A DNA stretch of 45,611 nucleotides, from contig JAIBCK010000017.1 in NCBI GenBank assembly GCA_019694215.1, positions 1 through 45,611 on the forward strand, in the 5' to 3' direction. Numbering within the stretch: position 1 is the first letter of the stretch; each line of letters starts with the position of its first letter. Positions 33,509-43,100 of this stretch are shown here, one piece after another. The notes beneath the pieces are model-generated. The model was not told where the DNA came from and made no database searches. It worked only from the letters and a program-made list of their open reading frames with translations. The DNA comes from Thermoflexales bacterium (GTDB lineage Bacteria; Chloroflexota; Anaerolineae; J036; Brachytrichaceae). The position numbers and the translations under genes were made by a program.

Positions 33509-34665
33509 GTTTTGGCAAAATCCGCAAGGGCCAGCCTGGTCTGGAGCGCAATTTCATCCCAGCCAAAGTGGCGGCGGGCGGCCAGGCTGCCCGCCCGCAA
33601 GTGGGCGAGTCGATCGGGGTCATCCAGCAGCGCCCCGATCGCACTGGCCAGGGCGGGCGCATCATCGGGTGGCACAAGCGCGTACGCCTCTCCGGGAGGA
33701 AGTTGGGGCAGCGGCACGCGCGGGGTGGTCGTGACGATGGCGCTGCCGTGGGCGAAGGCGGCCATCAGCGTGCCGCGGCGCAGCGAGACCCCATCGCGAT
33801 ACGGCAGGGCAAACAGCGTGCACGCAGCAAAGGCCTCAGAGACCCCCCGGTCATCGATGAAGCCGGTGCGGAACACCCGCCCATCGAGACCGAGCGAGGC
33901 GATCAGCGCCTCCAGCCGGCGGGCGTATGCCACGTTGGTGGCGTCGCTGGCGCCGGTCTGCCCGCCCACCAGGAGGAGCGCAACGTCACGCTGTTGTGCC
34001 CGCAAAGCGGCCAGTGCCCGGAGCAGGACCTCGCCGCCCTTGCTTTCATTGAGGAAGCCGAAGTAGCCGATCAGCGCCGCCTGGGCGGGGATGTGCCGGG
34101 CCGCGCGCCAGGCCATCACATCGAAGTCGGGCAGATCGGCCGGCCGGATGTTGCTGCCGATGGGGATGGCACGGACGCGGGTGAGGCCCGCCGCGCGCAG
34201 GATGGCCTCATCCTCCGGGTTGGTGACGATGGCGCCGGCCGCGCCGCGGGCGAGGGCGAGGATCGAGCGTGCGCGCAGGGGACCGGCCTTGGGGAAGAGA
34301 TACGGCGCGCGCAGGTCGTGAAAGGTGACCACCAGCGGCGGGGTGCCGCGCAGCAGCTTCGGCAGCAGGTTGATGGCCGGGTGCATGGCATAGGCGGCCG
34401 CCTGATATTGCAGGTTGAGCACCTCGATCCGGTTGGCTGCGGCAAAGCGCGCCAGCGCCGCCGGCGTGCGCCAGCCCCAGCCCGAAACGCCGCGCGTGAT
34501 CGACAGCCCATCCAGCGTTTCGCGGGACGCTGCGCCGGGCAAGGCGGGCGCGAGCACATGGGCGCTGTGTCCGGCCCTGACGAGCGCGCGACCGAGCTCA
34601 CGGGTGAAGTCACCCAGGCCGCCCTGTTGAGGGGAAAATTCGCCGGCAATGAGGCCAATCCGCAT
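33496..34665 (-). CDS. GT4-family glycosyltransferase
   Basis: A 389-residue GT-B glycosyltransferase. N-terminal MRIGLIAGEFSPQQGGLGDF is the classic Gly-rich acceptor-side loop. LIGYFGFLNESKGGEVLLRAL begins the donor domain. FALPYRDGVSLRRGTLMAAFAHG takes the place of the EGFGL-type donor motif, so the usual acidic EX7E pair is not obvious. The start at MRIGLIAG is clear; the longer open frame overlaps the divergent SCP2 gene. First gene of the envelope operon; a weak GATACG sits nine bases before the ATG. Substrate unknown. Confidence 0.88.
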   Translation of the reverse strand: MRIGLIAGEFSPQQGGLGDFTRELGRALVRAGHSAHVLAPALPGAASRETLDGLSITRGVSGWGWRTPAALARFAAANRIEVLNLQYQAAAYAMHPAINLLPKLLRGTPPLVVTFHDLRAPYLFPKAGPLRARSILALARGAAGAIVTNPEDEAILRAAGLTRVRAIPIGSNIRPADLPDFDVMAWRAARHIPAQAALIGYFGFLNESKGGEVLLRALAALRAQQRDVALLLVGGQTGASDATNVAYARRLEALIASLGLDGRVFRTGFIDDRGVSEAFAACTLFALPYRDGVSLRRGTLMAAFAHGSAIVTTTPRVPLPQLPPGEAYALVPPDDAPALASAIGALLDDPDRLAHLRAGSLAARRHFGWDEIALQTRLALADFAKTGLD

Positions 34666-34676
34666 GGAAGCAAGCG

Positions 34677-34682
34677 TATCAT
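34677..34682 (+). promoter_or_regulatory. -10-like TATCAT before the SCP2 gene
   Basis: TATCAT seven bases before the ATG at 34690, no Shine-Dalgarno. The two divergent genes here are only 24 bases apart, so both promoters must lie at or inside the other gene's 5' end. Confidence 0.4.
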
Positions 34683-34689
34683 TCTTGAC

Positions 34690-35112
34690 ATGCCCGATAC
34701 GCCCACACCCAACCCCGTCCCGTTTGCGACCCAGGCCTGGGCCGACGCCTTCCGCGCCGCCATCAACAACAGCCCGACCTACCAGGCGGCGGCCCGGCAG
34801 TGGGAGGGTGATTTCTGGTTCATCGTCGACGCGGAGGGGGATATGCCCTCGGTGCCTATCTACCTCGATCTGTGGCATGGGGAATGTCGGTTGTGCGAGG
34901 TGGCGGTCTCGGAGGCGGCGCGCAAGCCGGAGTTCCGCATCGCGGGCAGCCGCCGGGCCTGGCAGCGCGTCGCGTCGCGCGAGATCGATCCCATCCGCGC
35001 GCTGATGACCGGCACGCTCAAGATCAAGGGCAGCATGGGCAAGATCATGCGCAACGTAAAGGCGGCGCAGGAGCTTGTGCTGTGCGCCTCGGCGGTGTCG
35101 ACCGCCTTCTAG
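34690..35112 (+). CDS. SCP2 sterol-carrier-like protein
   Basis: A 140-residue protein with the SCP2 fold pattern: [13 protein letters not shown], an amphipathic middle with [20 protein letters not shown] and the C-terminal [17 protein letters not shown]. Family proteins bind lipids in a hydrophobic tunnel; in bacteria the ligands are mostly unknown. The start at MPDTPTPN is chosen because the open frame upstream is antisense to the glycosyltransferase gene. Its stop shares CTAG with the stop of the convergent tlyA gene. Confidence 0.85.
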   Translation: MPDTPTPNPVPFATQAWADAFRAAINNSPTYQAAARQWEGDFWFIVDAEGDMPSVPIYLDLWHGECRLCEVAVSEAARKPEFRIAGSRRAWQRVASREIDPIRALMTGTLKIKGSMGKIMRNVKAAQELVLCASAVSTAF

Positions 35113-35843
35113 CCCGCACGGCGCAGCCAGATCAGGAACTCGACATTGCCATCCGTGCCCTGGATGGGGGAATCAATCAGCCCACCGGACGGCCACCCCT
35201 GTCCGTCCGCAAAACGGACGATTTTGTCGACCACGGACCGATGGACCTCCGGGTCACGGACGATGCCGCCCCGGCCCACCTGTTCGCGGCCGGCCTCGAA
35301 CTGCGGCTTGATCAGCGCGACGACGCCAGCGGTCGGCCCGGGAGCCATCCACTTGAAGAGCTGGGGCAGGATCAGGGTGAGCGAGATGAAGGACACGTCG
35401 ACGACGGCGAGCGTGACCGGCTCGGGGAGCGCGTCGAGGTAGCGGATGTTCTCGCGCTCACGGACGACCACGCGCGGGTCGTTGCGCAGGCGCCAGTGCA
35501 ACTGACCCGTCCCGACATCCACGGCATACACACGCCTGGCACCGCACTGCAGAAGGCAGTCGGTGAAGCCACCGGTGCTGCTGCCCGCATCCGCGCAGAC
35601 GCGGCCGGCCGGGTCTATGGCAAAGGCCTCCAGGGCCGCTTCGAGCTTCAGGCCACCACGCGAAACGTATTTCGGGGGCTGGACGACCGTGATTTCCGCG
35701 TCGTCGGCAACCAGGCGGGCGGGCGCATCGACGACCTGCCCGGCCACGCGGACTTCGCCGGCGCGGATCAGGCGCTGGGCCCAATCGCGGCTTTCGGCCA
35801 GCCCGCGCGCGGCCATGAGCGCATCCAGTCGCTGCTTCGGCAT
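35109..35843 (-). CDS. tlyA: TlyA-family rRNA ribose methyltransferase
   Basis: Known members 2'-O-methylate cytidines of 16S and/or 23S rRNA. The 244-residue product has an N-terminal S4 RNA-binding domain (1-60: [20 protein letters not shown]) and a FtsJ-like methyltransferase with [14 protein letters not shown] (K66), SAM loop [14 protein letters not shown] (85-98), VVDVSFISL (D149), LIKPQFEAG (K179) and GNVEFL (E235). These give the K-D-K-E tetrad. Often annotated as hemolysin for historical reasons. It follows the phosphoesterase gene by five bases. Confidence 0.94.
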   Translation of the reverse strand: MPKQRLDALMAARGLAESRDWAQRLIRAGEVRVAGQVVDAPARLVADDAEITVVQPPKYVSRGGLKLEAALEAFAIDPAGRVCADAGSSTGGFTDCLLQCGARRVYAVDVGTGQLHWRLRNDPRVVVRERENIRYLDALPEPVTLAVVDVSFISLTLILPQLFKWMAPGPTAGVVALIKPQFEAGREQVGRGGIVRDPEVHRSVVDKIVRFADGQGWPSGGLIDSPIQGTDGNVEFLIWLRRAG

Positions 35844-35848
35844 GGCGC

Positions 35849-36592
35849 CTAGCGACCGAGGTCCAGCCGCGCGATCAGACGAACCGGAAAATCGTTCGTG
35901 CGCATCTTGTCCTGCGTGCGTGCAATGTCATACGCCACGCGATAGGGCGTCCAGGTCATGGCCCCGGTGTCGAGCAGGACGTAGGCGGCGCGCGGGTCAC
36001 CATCGCGCGGCTGCCCGACGCTGCCGGGATTGACGATGTAGCGGGCGTCCTCGCGCAGGGTGAACGGCGAGCCCGGCGGTGGCATGGTGGAACGCACCAT
36101 GTGTGTGCCACCATCCTCGATGAAGGCCACCGGAACGTGGGTGTGGCCGACCAGACAGCAGCGCTGCGTAAAACGGGGGAAGTTCTCCTCCGCCACCATG
36201 GCATCAATGACGTATTCCCAGATCGGTTCGCGCGGGCTGGCGTGGGCGAGGAAAAAATCGCCCTGCTCGACGCTGCCGGGGCGGGCCTGCAGGTAGCGCA
36301 GGTGCTGCGGCGTGAGCGCATCGCGCGTCCAGCGGGCCAGGGCGGCCGCGTCCGGGTTGAAGGTGCGCAGGTCGATGCGCCCAAGGACCGCCCAGTCGTG
36401 ATTGCCGGACAGACAGATATGCGGGAGGGTTTGCAGCAGTGCAATGACGTCGTTGGGATCGGGGCCATAGCCCACCAGATCCCCAAGGCACCACACGATG
36501 TCGTATTGCAGCTTGCGCGCCGCGACATCCGCGAGCACGGCTTCGAAGGCGGCCAGGTTGGCGTGGATGTCGGAGATGACGAGACAGCGCAT
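35849..36592 (-). CDS. Metallophosphoesterase, YfcE/PrpE-like
   Basis: A 247-residue calcineurin-like phosphoesterase with all metal motifs: [42 protein letters not shown] and [10 protein letters not shown], then [17 protein letters not shown]. The [11 protein letters not shown] pattern is that of the small single-domain bacterial phosphodiesterases. Substrate unknown. It sits between sufU (9-base gap) and tlyA (5-base gap) in a five-gene operon. Confidence 0.92.
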   Translation of the reverse strand: MRCLVISDIHANLAAFEAVLADVAARKLQYDIVWCLGDLVGYGPDPNDVIALLQTLPHICLSGNHDWAVLGRIDLRTFNPDAAALARWTRDALTPQHLRYLQARPGSVEQGDFFLAHASPREPIWEYVIDAMVAEENFPRFTQRCCLVGHTHVPVAFIEDGGTHMVRSTMPPPGSPFTLREDARYIVNPGSVGQPRDGDPRAAYVLLDTGAMTWTPYRVAYDIARTQDKMRTNDFPVRLIARLDLGR

Positions 36593-36601
36593 GAATCCGC
36601 C

Positions 36602-37006
36602 TCAGGCCAGGCCGGAGGACTCGCCCCGGGCCAGGCGCCAGTTGGCCAGCCCGGTCTTCATCACCTTGAGGCCCAGCAGCGCGCATTTCATGCGCGAGGG
36701 CGTGAGGGGGGCACCGACCAGGTCGAGCACATGCTGGCGGTCCGTGGCGAGCGCGTCCGCCACGGCCTTGCCGATCACATCCTCCATGAGCATCGACGCC
36801 GAGGCCTGGCTGATGATGCAGCCATCACCGCTGAAGGCGATGTCGGCGATGGTCTCGCCATCGTCCGAAAGCGCAATGTCGATGCGGATGCGATCACCGC
36901 ACAACGGATTGGTCTCCTCGTGGCTGATCGTCGCCCCGGCCAGCGAACCGCGATGGCGGGGATTCTCGTAGTGATCGAGGAGGTTCTCGCGATACAGATC
37001 ACTCAT
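36602..37006 (-). CDS. sufU: SufU/IscU-type Fe-S cluster scaffold or sulfur acceptor
   Basis: A 134-residue protein. Three cysteines with the conserved Asp: NPLCGDRI (C36, D38), GDGCIISQASASML (C63) and SRMKCALLGLKV (C108). NPxCGDRI and the Lys before the third Cys are SufU-like, but C63 and C108 are only 45 residues apart, as in IscU, whereas B. subtilis SufU has a longer insertion there. It could act as a zinc-dependent sulfurtransferase (SufU mode) or a scaffold (IscU mode). No sufB, C, D or S gene is nearby. Confidence 0.88.
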   Translation of the reverse strand: MSDLYRENLLDHYENPRHRGSLAGATISHEETNPLCGDRIRIDIALSDDGETIADIAFSGDGCIISQASASMLMEDVIGKAVADALATDRQHVLDLVGAPLTPSRMKCALLGLKVMKTGLANWRLARGESSGLA

Positions 37007-37032
37007 GTCATGGGCGCGTGTCCGCGCCAGAA

Positions 37033-37674
37033 CTAACGTAGAATGTCAATGCGCGTCCGGGCCGCGCCGGCGGCACCGCAATCGACCAGCAAGTCAAGGG
37101 CACCCGGCGGCAGGTCCTCTGCGACCGTCCAGATCCAGGCCAGCACGCCGTCGCCGGCGGTCTGCCCCGGGTTGACGCCCCGCACAGGCTCACGGCGCCC
37201 ACCTTCTGCCTCGCGGAAGAGCGTGCACAACGCTCCCGGCTGTGCGCGAACGGTCATGGCGGCGACGCCGCCACGCGTCACCTGGAAAGCCAGCGGCTTG
37301 ACCACAACGCCGATGATCGGCGTCTGCGCGGTCGGCACCGCGTCGCCCGGCCCCGCCCCGACCACGACCCGGGTTGGGCTGGAGGTGGAGGTGGGCGGAT
37401 ACGTCGGCGTGGCCGCGAGCGCGGTAATGGTCAGGATGACCGCCCGCGAGGTTGCGGGCGCATTGACCGTCGGCGAGGGGCCTGGCGTGGGCGGTTGCGC
37501 AGAGGCCGTCACCGCGAGCGCCGTGGCGCTGGCCTGGGCCGGCGGGCGGGACGGCGAGGGCGATGGGACAACGGTCTGCGCGGGCGCGAGGCCACCACAG
37601 CCGGCCAGCAGGCCGAGCCCGGCCAGGGCCAGTGCGCATATGGCGGCGCGGCGCGCCCGCAGCAGACCGATCAT
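37033..37674 (-). CDS. Putative lipoprotein with Pro/Thr-rich linker
   Basis: A 213-residue protein of unknown function. Signal peptide ending in lipobox LLAGC (Cys26), a long Pro/Ser/Thr/Ala-rich low-complexity linker (about 30-110), and a C-terminal domain of about 95 residues (VVVKPLAFQVTRGGVAAMTV, GVLAWIWTVAEDLPPGALDL) that looks like an immunoglobulin-like beta sandwich. Lies 17 bases after rplY and 26 before sufU, so probably co-transcribed. No family recognised. Confidence 0.75.
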   Translation of the reverse strand: MIGLLRARRAAICALALAGLGLLAGCGGLAPAQTVVPSPSPSRPPAQASATALAVTASAQPPTPGPSPTVNAPATSRAVILTITALAATPTYPPTSTSSPTRVVVGAGPGDAVPTAQTPIIGVVVKPLAFQVTRGGVAAMTVRAQPGALCTLFREAEGGRREPVRGVNPGQTAGDGVLAWIWTVAEDLPPGALDLLVDCGAAGAARTRIDILR

Positions 37675-37691
37675 GTCTACGAGTGTAACGC

Positions 37692-38411
37692 CTACTTCTT
37701 GGCAGCCGGCGCGGCGGCCTTGGCAGCGGGCGCAGCAGCCTTGCCAGCCGGCTTCCCAGCCGCGGCCTCGGTGCCTTCCTCGTCCTTCTTGCCCTTCTCG
37801 ATGACTTCGACGTCGCCCGTCGCGGCCCCGGCGGCCTCTTCGACCTTGGCCTCGACGTAGCGGACCATGCGCGCGATTTCATCGTCCGGGTCAGCCAGGA
37901 CTTCGACGCCCTGCTTGACGGCAAGATCCTTGACGCGGATGATGTCGCCGATCTTCATCTTCGACACATCGACGCGGATTTCATCGAACAAATCCGCAGG
38001 CAAGCAGCGGATCGACAGGCGATGCTGACCCTCGAGCAGAACGCCCTGGCCGGACTTGATGTCGGCGGATTCACCGAACATCACGACCGTGACGTCAGCG
38101 GTCAGCTTCTCGGTCATCGACACTTCGTAGAAGTCGATGTGCTTGATCGTGCGCTTGATCGGGTCGCGCTGGACCTCGCGCGAGAGCGCCATGCGAGGCT
38201 CGGCCTGCGTGGCGATGTTGAGCGTGATCAGACCGTTGCGGCCGGCGCGGCGGAGCGCTGTCGTTGCCGCCTTGAGATCGACCGAGACGTGGGTGGGCGA
38301 TTCGCGATGCCCGTACACGACAGCCGGCACGCGGCCGCTTCGACGCAGCGCAGGGTTGCCCTTGCCGACCAGTTGACGCAGTTCGGCATCCAGATGAATT
38401 GATTCAGCCAT
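37692..38411 (-). CDS. rplY: Ribosomal protein bL25, long (CTC/TL5) form
   Basis: Binds 5S rRNA in the large subunit. A 239-residue long form: L25 domain at 1-95 (GRVPAVVYGHRESPTHVSVD, KRTIKHIDFYEV), TL5 C-terminal beta domain at about 100-185 (LPADLFDEIRVDVSKMKIGD), then an acidic stretch and an Ala/Lys/Pro repeat tail. The start at MAESIHLD follows an AGAGAGGA Shine-Dalgarno by about six bases. First gene of the operon to tlyA. Confidence 0.95.
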   Translation of the reverse strand: MAESIHLDAELRQLVGKGNPALRRSGRVPAVVYGHRESPTHVSVDLKAATTALRRAGRNGLITLNIATQAEPRMALSREVQRDPIKRTIKHIDFYEVSMTEKLTADVTVVMFGESADIKSGQGVLLEGQHRLSIRCLPADLFDEIRVDVSKMKIGDIIRVKDLAVKQGVEVLADPDDEIARMVRYVEAKVEEAAGAATGDVEVIEKGKKDEEGTEAAAGKPAGKAAAPAAKAAAPAAKK

Positions 38412-38592
38412 GCTTTCCTCTCTGCGGGGGCCCATCGGGTCGTGTATTCGCCCTACTCACCACCGCGTTGGGGCAACGCACCACGGTGGCCCGGGAGGGC
38501 CTCGGCGCAGTCGCCCGATCGTTTGATTGCCGCCCACCGGACAGGCCGGGCAGGCGAGGAGGTTGAGTATACCCCGCGCCTCATCGAGGCGC

Positions 38593-38598
38593 TAGAAT
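38593..38598 (+). promoter_or_regulatory. -10-like TAGAAT before the acetyltransferase-like gene
   Basis: TAGAAT eight bases before the ATG at 38607, with no Shine-Dalgarno. The 195 bases between rplY and this gene hold no other feature I can support. Confidence 0.4.
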
Positions 38599-38606
38599 CC
38601 GGTGAC

Positions 38607-39068
38607 ATGGCGCGCGACGTGTTTCTCACCACCCCTGCCTGGACGGCCGCAATCAATTACGACGAGACGACATTTGGACGCGCTGCCGCCCCCTCACCGT
38701 GGACGATTTCGATCCGTGGCGTTGATGGTGCCGATGCCGGCCGGCTGGTGGGCTTTGAAGGCGATGGGGAGAGCATCATCGCCATGCACCATCTCAAACC
38801 CGATCCCTCCGCGGTGCGGGCGGTCGAGGTCACCGTCTTCCGCGTCAACGACGCGTTGCGCGAGGCGGGCGCAGACGCGCGCGTGCTTGCCGCCTTTGAG
38901 CGCTGGCTGCTCAAACGCGGCTGGCGCGGCAACATCATCAAACGGATGAAGTTCACGGATGCCGCGCAGGTGCCCGTCATCCGCACCTTCTGGATTGCCC
39001 AGGGATTCACCCATGCCCTCGAAGAGGCCGGACGTTGGGACGAGCACGTCTTCAAGCGCTGGCGCTAG
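38607..39068 (+). CDS. GNAT-like N-acetyltransferase, uncertain
   Basis: A 153-residue protein. The C-terminal half has GNAT-like order: a beta strand VEVTVFRVND, helix VLAAFERWLLKRGWRGNI, then VPVIRTFWIAQGFTHALEE before a final strand. The acetyl-CoA P-loop (Q/RxxGxG/A) is weak, reading REAGADARV, so activity is uncertain. ATG at 38607 is chosen because TAGAAT lies eight bases upstream; the frame is open further left but crosses the intergenic region. The methyltransferase start lies inside its 3' end (56-base overlap). Confidence 0.65.
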   Translation: MARDVFLTTPAWTAAINYDETTFGRAAAPSPWTISIRGVDGADAGRLVGFEGDGESIIAMHHLKPDPSAVRAVEVTVFRVNDALREAGADARVLAAFERWLLKRGWRGNIIKRMKFTDAAQVPVIRTFWIAQGFTHALEEAGRWDEHVFKRWR

Positions 39069-40092
39069 ACCCGGACCGGCCGCGTCCTACCTCGTCGAGT
39101 GCGCGTTGGGGCTGGAGGACGTCACCGCCAGCGAGCTCGCGCAACGCGTGGGCGCGCGGCTGGACGGCCTGACGCCGGGTGAGGGGCGCTTTCGCTACGA
39201 CGGGGATATCCGCCGCCTGCTTTCGCTGCGCACCGCCCAGGCGGTGTATCGGGTCGTTCATCTGGACGTGCCGCGGCCGCGCGGTCTGCTCGGTGACGCG
39301 CACTTCCGCGCCCTGAGCGAGGCCATGCGCGCCGTCTGTGTGCGCGACCGGAACCTGCGCTTTCGCAGCCTGCGTCTGGCGGCGGCCGGCGCCGACAGCG
39401 CGGTGATGATCCGTCTGCGTGATGCGCTCGCCGGGACGCTCGGGTTGACGGCGGTTGGGGAGGAGGGCGATCTGCTGCTACGGCTGCGCCCCGCGCAACG
39501 CGGCGGGTGGGAGGCGCTGATTCGCCTCACCCCGCGGCCGCTGGCAACGCGGGCATGGCGCACGCACAACTACCCCGGCGCATTGAACGGCGCGGTCGCG
39601 GCGGCCATCGTCACACTGCTGGTGCCACGCCCCGGGGATGTGTTTGTCAACGCCTTTTGCGGGTCGGGGACGCTGCTGGTTGAGCGCGGGTTGGCGGGGC
39701 CGGCCGCGCAGCTGATCGGCATCGATCGTGAGGCGCAGCCACTGGCGTATTCGCGCGTACATTTGGCGGCGGCCGGGGTTCGCAGCGCGCTGCTGGCGCA
39801 AGGCGACGCGGTGGCCCTGCCCATGCCCACCGCCAGCACAACGGTCATCACCGCAGACCTGCCCTTTGGCCACCACATCGGCCACCACGCCGAGAACCTG
39901 CTCGTGTATCGGGCCGCGCTCGACGAATTTGCCCGCATTGCGCGGCCGGGCGCGCGCCTCGCGGCCCTGACGCATGAAGCGACGCTGATGGACCGTCTGA
40001 CCCGAGATCATCCGGCCTGGGCGTTGCACGGCATGCGCCGCATTTCGTTGAGTGGACTGACGCCGCGGTTGTATCTCCTTCAGCGTCGCTGA
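39013..40092 (+). CDS. THUMP-type RNA guanine-N2 methyltransferase, Trm14/RlmL-like
   Basis: A 359-residue protein. Residues 25-165 form a ferredoxin-like/THUMP RNA-binding region (SYLVECALGLEDVTASELAQ, RFRYDGD). Residues 175-359 are a Rossmann methyltransferase: RTHNYPGALNGAVAAAIV, SAM motif VNAFCGSGTLLVERG (212-226) and catalytic DLPFG (282-286). The D/N-L-P-F-G motif fits methylation of guanine N2 in tRNA or 23S rRNA. The nearest methionine before the THUMP start is at 39013, inside the upstream gene, so the two are probably co-translated. Confidence 0.85.
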   Translation: MPSKRPDVGTSTSSSAGARPGPAASYLVECALGLEDVTASELAQRVGARLDGLTPGEGRFRYDGDIRRLLSLRTAQAVYRVVHLDVPRPRGLLGDAHFRALSEAMRAVCVRDRNLRFRSLRLAAAGADSAVMIRLRDALAGTLGLTAVGEEGDLLLRLRPAQRGGWEALIRLTPRPLATRAWRTHNYPGALNGAVAAAIVTLLVPRPGDVFVNAFCGSGTLLVERGLAGPAAQLIGIDREAQPLAYSRVHLAAAGVRSALLAQGDAVALPMPTASTTVITADLPFGHHIGHHAENLLVYRAALDEFARIARPGARLAALTHEATLMDRLTRDHPAWALHGMRRISLSGLTPRLYLLQRR

Positions 40093-40110
40093 CGTCAATC
40101 GGGCCGGGTG

Positions 40111-40150
40111 CAGGAAAAACACGAAGGGGCGGACGATGAACGCCCGCCCC
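40111..40150 (-). terminator. Intrinsic terminator of the first SdrD-like gene
   Basis: A 7-bp GC stem (40126-40132 with 40144-40150) extended by two pairs after one mismatch, loop ATGAA, followed leftward by TTCGTGTTTTTCC. About 36 bases past the stop codon at 40187. It resembles the terminator at 18131-18172. Confidence 0.8.
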
Positions 40151-40186
40151 TCCGGTCGGAAAGCGAATCGGCTGGGGGACCGACTG

Positions 40187-43100
40187 CTAACGCGCGAGGG
40201 AAGGAAGGAAGACGCGCTGGCCGCCCGTCACAAACACGGGGCCAAACTCCTGCGTCTCGCCGCTGGCGGAGACCACCTGCAGCCAGTAGTAGACGTTGGT
40301 CGCGGCGGGAGCCGCCTGGTCGAGCCAGGCATAGCTGCCACCCAGTGCTTCACCGGAAGCGGCGATCAGCCCTGGCGTGAGGGCCGTGGCGGCCGCCCGA
40401 TCGGGGCTGAAGCCACGATAGAGCCGATAGCCCAACGTATTTTGCTCCGTACCAGCCAGCCAGTTGATGGCCACCCCGGCACCTTCGCGCCGGGCGGTGA
40501 AGGCCACCATGCTGACCGCGGTCGGGATGACACGGGTGTTGGTGACCACGTTGCTGGCAATGCCGTTGACCCTGGCCGTGTTCGTGATGATGAAGCCGGC
40601 CGAGTCAAGCACCATGACATTGAAGCGAATCACCGCCGAAGCGCCCGGTGCCATCGAACCGAGATTCCAGAGCAGCGGATCGGGGCCGGAGGTCTGCGCC
40701 GGCACGGCGCTGCCCGGAAGGAACACAGTGCCGACCGGGATGGTGTCCGTGACGATGACCGAGGCCAGCGTGACGGGATTGGTGTTGGTGATGCGCAGCG
40801 TGTAGGTGATGGCGCTGCCGACGACAACGATATCGTCATCGCCGCCGGTCACCGAGAAGTCATCGGCCACCGACTTGGTGATCGAGACCGCGCTCGCCGC
40901 GAAGAAGCCGAAGTCGATGCTATGGTTGTTCTGACCCGGCGCGCCGACCCCGATGGGGCCGCTGCTGACCGTGGTCGCGCCGGTTGCCGTGCCATTCGAG
41001 TCGATCACTGTCGAGGACCCCGCCGTGAGCACGGTCGGCACAAAGCCATACAGCGGTCCGCCCGGGGCGAAGTTGGCCGGGTTGTTGATCATGACCGTGT
41101 AGGTATTCACGACACCGAGCGTGCTGGGCCGCAGGCCGACCGTGTTGAGATCGTCGGCGGTGTTGGGGACGCCATCCGGACCGGCGTTGAGCAGGTCATC
41201 GGCGGTTCCGGCGATGCCATCGGCACCCGCGCTACTGAAAGTGTAGGTGCCGTCGGCGGCAGTCACCGTGGTGGCGACCAGATTGCCATTGACATCGTAG
41301 AGCGACACCGTGACGCCGGCCAACGGCGGCTCGCCGGCATCCTGCACGCCATCGTGGTCGAGGTCGTTCCACAGGCGGTTGCCGATCTCGATCGGAGCCT
41401 GATCGCACAACGCTTCGATATCACCCAATCCGTTGCCCTTGCCGAAAGTCTGTCCGAACGCGGTCGCGCCGGATGGCCCGGTCACGTAGAGCTGGTAGGC
41501 GCGATCCAAGTCCCCCGTGGCATTGACAAACCACTTGGTGCCGCTCGAGAAGGGTTGATACGGGTCATAGACCGTGACGACGGTCTCGGGGAAGCCGGGC
41601 AGTGACAGCAACGCGCCAAGCAGCACTTCGTCGTGCAGAGGCGCGCTCGCGCTCTCCGGCGTGTAGTCATCATGGAAGTAGTAGGAGCCCCCGGCCGGGC
41701 CTTCGTTGTTGCCGAAGCCGGCGGTGGACAAGCCACCACACGACGAGTTCCACTCCAGCCCCCAGGTTGTGCTGGAGATCGGACACGCGCGCAGCATGTC
41801 ACCGGCACCGTCGGCCGACCAGAGCAACTCCTCGCCGGCGCCGAAGATGATGCGCGCCGGTTGGATGCTGTTGGCGCCAGCAAAGAGGTAGTAGGTGATC
41901 GGCGCGGTCATCATCGTGGGCGCCGGCGAACCGAAGCCCACCTGATCCGGGAAGCGATCCCGCAGGCCCAGAATCATCGCCCCATCGGTGTCGAATTCGA
42001 TGTCGGCCAGCCAGGGCTCGGGATAGCTCACCTCACCGAGGAAGACCGGGGTGATGTTGCGCAAGCCCACCGTGGACGTGGTCGGATCGGTGCTGAATTT
42101 GAACTCAGGCAGAGTGCTGCGCCAGGGTCGCCAGGTCGCGTCAAACTCGCAGGCACCGTTCATGTCGGCATCCAGGGCGCACTTGCGCGGGTAGCTGAGG
42201 GGTGCCTGCAGCACGGGCCCACTGAACGTCCCCGTCGCCGGGTTGAATGAATAGACATACATCGAGAGCACGTTGCCGTGGTTGACGCTGTCGGTCAGCG
42301 TCCAGCTGTTTGCGATCTGAGCGCTTTCTCCGGTGCACACGCCACCGACATACACCAGGCCGTTGTTCACACCCAGCGCGAAGGGGCGCGCATCGACGAG
42401 GGCGTTTGAGCACGGGGCCGGAATGGGGAAGTGCCCCATCTGCCCGGGTCCCGGCAGCGCGCCCTGGGCGACGACGGAGGTCGGCGCCACCTGCGGCGCG
42501 CCGACGCGCATCATGAGCAACTCGCGGCTGGCGAGATTGACGGTGTAGAGCGTATCCTCAGCTTCATTGATTTCGAGGTCACCCAACGAAATCTTGCCCA
42601 CCGTGTCATAGCTCAGGGCATCATTGCTCGACGTCAGCCAGGTGCTGGGATGGGGGTCCACGCCAGCGGCATTGGCCCCCATGAGCGCATTGATATCCAG
42701 GAAGAGGGTGGCCGCCGCCGTCGATGAGTAAGGGAGGGAGCGATAGATCGCGCCCGTTCCGCCGGGCCCAAAGGCGGCATAGCGCTTCATGAAGGCGCTG
42801 ACAAAGACCGAGCCGGTGTTCCGCGCAACGGCCACACCATACACCGCACCGACTTGCCCCGCCGAGGCGATCGAGGTCGACGCCGGTTGGTCGGAGCCAT
42901 ATCGATCACCGGCGGTGTATGGGAACTGCCGCAGGGCGGTCGAGGTGCTGACTGCGCTATCGGACAGCGGGCCATTCGTGTAGCACGGCGTCACCAGATC
43001 GGGGACGTTCTGGCAGTATTCCTGGGGCTTGTAGAGGCCGAAACTGACATTGCTCGTGCCTGCCGTGACGAACTGCACCGAAGTTCCGGAGGTCACACCC

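Noticed and set aside
34685-34690. Perfect TTGACA considered as a -35 box
   Set aside because: It overlaps the ATG of the SCP2 gene and no -10 lies at the right distance downstream; probably chance.
35109-35843. TlyA considered as a true hemolysin or virulence factor
   Set aside because: The S4 domain and K-D-K-E methyltransferase residues identify it as an rRNA modification enzyme; the hemolysin name is historical.
37013-37028. GGCGCG/CGCGCC hairpin after the lipoprotein gene considered as a terminator
   Set aside because: Only a 6-bp stem and no T-tract, with sufU starting a few bases later; co-transcription is more likely.
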